Source of the DNA: Halomonas sp.
Lineage (GTDB): Bacteria > Pseudomonadota > Gammaproteobacteria > Pseudomonadales > Halomonadaceae
Assembly: GCF_020832045.1 (NCBI RefSeq)
Contig: NZ_JAFIFK010000024.1
Coordinates: 1 to 64,000, forward strand
DNA length: 64,000 bases
Direction of reading: 5' to 3'
The notes under the pieces are model-generated. The model saw only the letters and a program-made list of their open reading frames with translations, was not told the origin of the DNA and did no database searches. Made by a program: the position numbers and the translations under genes. Positions 62,868 through 64,000 of this stretch are shown in pieces. Positions within the stretch are counted from its first letter, which is position 1, and every line of letters begins with the position of its first letter.

Positions 62868-64000
62868 TCAGGCGCGCTCGTCGCTCGCCAGGTTGCCGAG
62901 GGTGTCGATCAGCTCGGCCTGTGCCAGGCTCAGCTGTTCGCGCTCCTCGCGCAGAAACTTGAGGGTTGCACGGCCTTCGGCGAGTTCAGTCTCGCCCAGC
63001 AGCAGTGCCAGTCGGGCGCCGCTCCTGTCGGCCTTCTTGATACGGCTCTTGAAGCTGCCGCCGCCACAGTGCAGCTGCAGACGCAGCGCGGGCAGCTCGC
63101 TGCGCAGCCTTTCGGCAAGCAGCATCGCCTGGGTAGTGGCGCCATCATCCATGGGCAGCACGTAGAGGTCCAGCTCGCCCAAGGCTGCGCCGGGAACCAA
63201 CTCCAGGGTTTCGAGCAGCAAGATCAGGCGTTCGATACCCATGGCGAAACCCACCGCTGGTGTCGGTTTGCCGCCGAGCTGTTCGACCAGACCGTCGTAG
63301 CGGCCGCCGGCACATACGGTGCCCTGGCTGCCGAGCGCTGTAGTGGTCCACTCGAAAACGGTGCGCCCATAGTAGTCGAGGCCGCGTACCAGGCGTGGAT
63401 TGATCACGTAGTCGATACCAGCGGCCTGGAGCAGGGCCGTCAGGCCGTCGAAATGCTCGCGGGAGGCGTCGTCGAGATGATCCATCAGCTTGGGCGCATC
63501 GGCCAGCATCGGCGCCATGTCCGGGTTCTTGGAGTCGAGAATGCGCAGCGGGTTGCTGGTGAGGCGACGCAGGGAGTCCTCGTCGAGCAGGTCGCGATGC
63601 TGCTCGAAGTAGGCCACCAGCTTGTCGCGATAGGCCGCGCGTGCTTCGCTGGAGCCCAATGAATTGAGCTCCAGCGTGACGTGATCGCTGAGGCCCAGCT
63701 CCCGCCAAAGGCGGGCGGAGAGCAGAATCACCTCGGCATCGATATCCGGTCCTTCAAGGCCGAAGGCTTCCACGCCGACCTGGTGGAACTGGCGATAGCG
63801 CCCCTTTTGCGGGCGCTCATGGCGAAACATCGGCCCCTTGTACCACAGCCGCTGGGTCTGGTTGTGCAGCAGGCCGTGCTCCATGGCGGCACGTACGCAG
63901 CCTGCCGTACCCTCAGGGCGCAGGGTCAGGCTGTCACCGTTGCGGTCCTCGAAGGTGTACATCTCTTTTTCGACGATGTCGGTGACTTCGCCGATGGTGC
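62868..64000 (-). CDS. hisS: Histidine--tRNA ligase, N-terminus outside the window
   Basis: Class II synthetase charging tRNA-His. About 377 C-terminal residues are visible. Continuing upstream of the internal methionine at 63962, the frame stays open to the edge and reads [21 protein letters not shown], a HisRS motif 1-2 region. Motif 2 lies around [12 protein letters not shown] and [17 protein letters not shown], the histidine-specific motif in [15 protein letters not shown], and motif 3 in [15 protein letters not shown]. The anticodon-binding domain occupies the last 95 residues. Truncated only by the window. Confidence 0.96.
   Translation of the reverse strand, partial: TIGEVTDIVEKEMYTFEDRNGDSLTLRPEGTAGCVRAAMEHGLLHNQTQRLWYKGPMFRHERPQKGRYRQFHQVGVEAFGLEGPDIDAEVILLSARLWRELGLSDHVTLELNSLGSSEARAAYRDKLVAYFEQHRDLLDEDSLRRLTSNPLRILDSKNPDMAPMLADAPKLMDHLDDASREHFDGLTALLQAAGIDYVINPRLVRGLDYYGRTVFEWTTTALGSQGTVCAGGRYDGLVEQLGGKPTPAVGFAMGIERLILLLETLELVPGAALGELDLYVLPMDDGATTQAMLLAERLRSELPALRLQLHCGGGSFKSRIKKADRSGARLALLLGETELAEGRATLKFLREEREQLSLAQAELIDTLGNLASDERA

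Overview
The window is gene-dense, GC-rich bacterial chromosome with no rRNA, tRNA, insertion sequence, prophage or CRISPR array that I can see. Gene content and order point to a gammaproteobacterium of the Halomonas type. Supporting blocks are valS-holC-pepA facing lptF-lptG; trkH-trkA-rsmB-fmt-def facing tsaP-dprA-tsaC-hemF-aroE, as in Pseudomonas; and hisS-yfgM-bamB-der. The genus is inferred from gene order and protein resemblance only; no marker RNA is present.

Layout. 1-6.6 kb: valS (partial), holC between two copies of a palindromic intergenic repeat, ilvE placed between holC and pepA, then lptF-lptG and an RDD membrane protein. 6.7-7.7 kb: iron storage pair bfd-bfr with a Fur-like site. 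7.9-10.5 kb: NMT1/THI5-type ABC importer. 10.6-15.9 kb: five overlapping genes (binding protein, fused permease, ATPase, metallo-beta-lactamase-fold hydrolase, histidine phosphatase) that look like one uncharacterised uptake and processing operon. 15.9-19.2 kb: DUF1653, tcdA, truC and a glutamate dehydrogenase. 19.3-25.7 kb: ferric-reductase-like flavocytochrome with a 30-residue membrane protein behind it, LysE exporter, GNAT, a four-repeat PPC-like envelope protein, SDR and MFS genes. 25.7-31.2 kb: phnDCEE importer and a glycosyltransferase-PAP2 pair. Each of these two units has a phased array of PhoB-box-like 7-mers in its upstream region, suggesting a phosphate-starvation island. 31.3-38 kb: aceK, a sirtuin without zinc cysteines, a DTW-domain tRNA modifier, a phytochrome-like diguanylate cyclase with a degenerate pocket, a small regulator and a TraB-family protein. 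38-49.1 kb: potassium uptake and the translation, porphyrin and shikimate housekeeping block.

49.2-55.9 kb holds the most unusual locus, a dipeptide-type ABC operon. Its binding protein is circularly permuted (the usual C-terminal part comes first). Its second permease carries about 300 extra periplasmic residues forming seven beta-propeller-like repeats between TM1 and the permease core. Its two ATPases are fused and carry an enlarged C-terminal tail. 56-64 kb: a small membrane protein, M48 lipoprotein protease, DUF815 ATPase, ZIP-like protein, a lipoprotein, then der-bamB-yfgM-hisS (partial).

Functional themes are envelope building (LptFG, BamB, M48, TsaP), translation and tRNA modification, iron and phosphate acquisition, and several ABC importers of unknown substrate.
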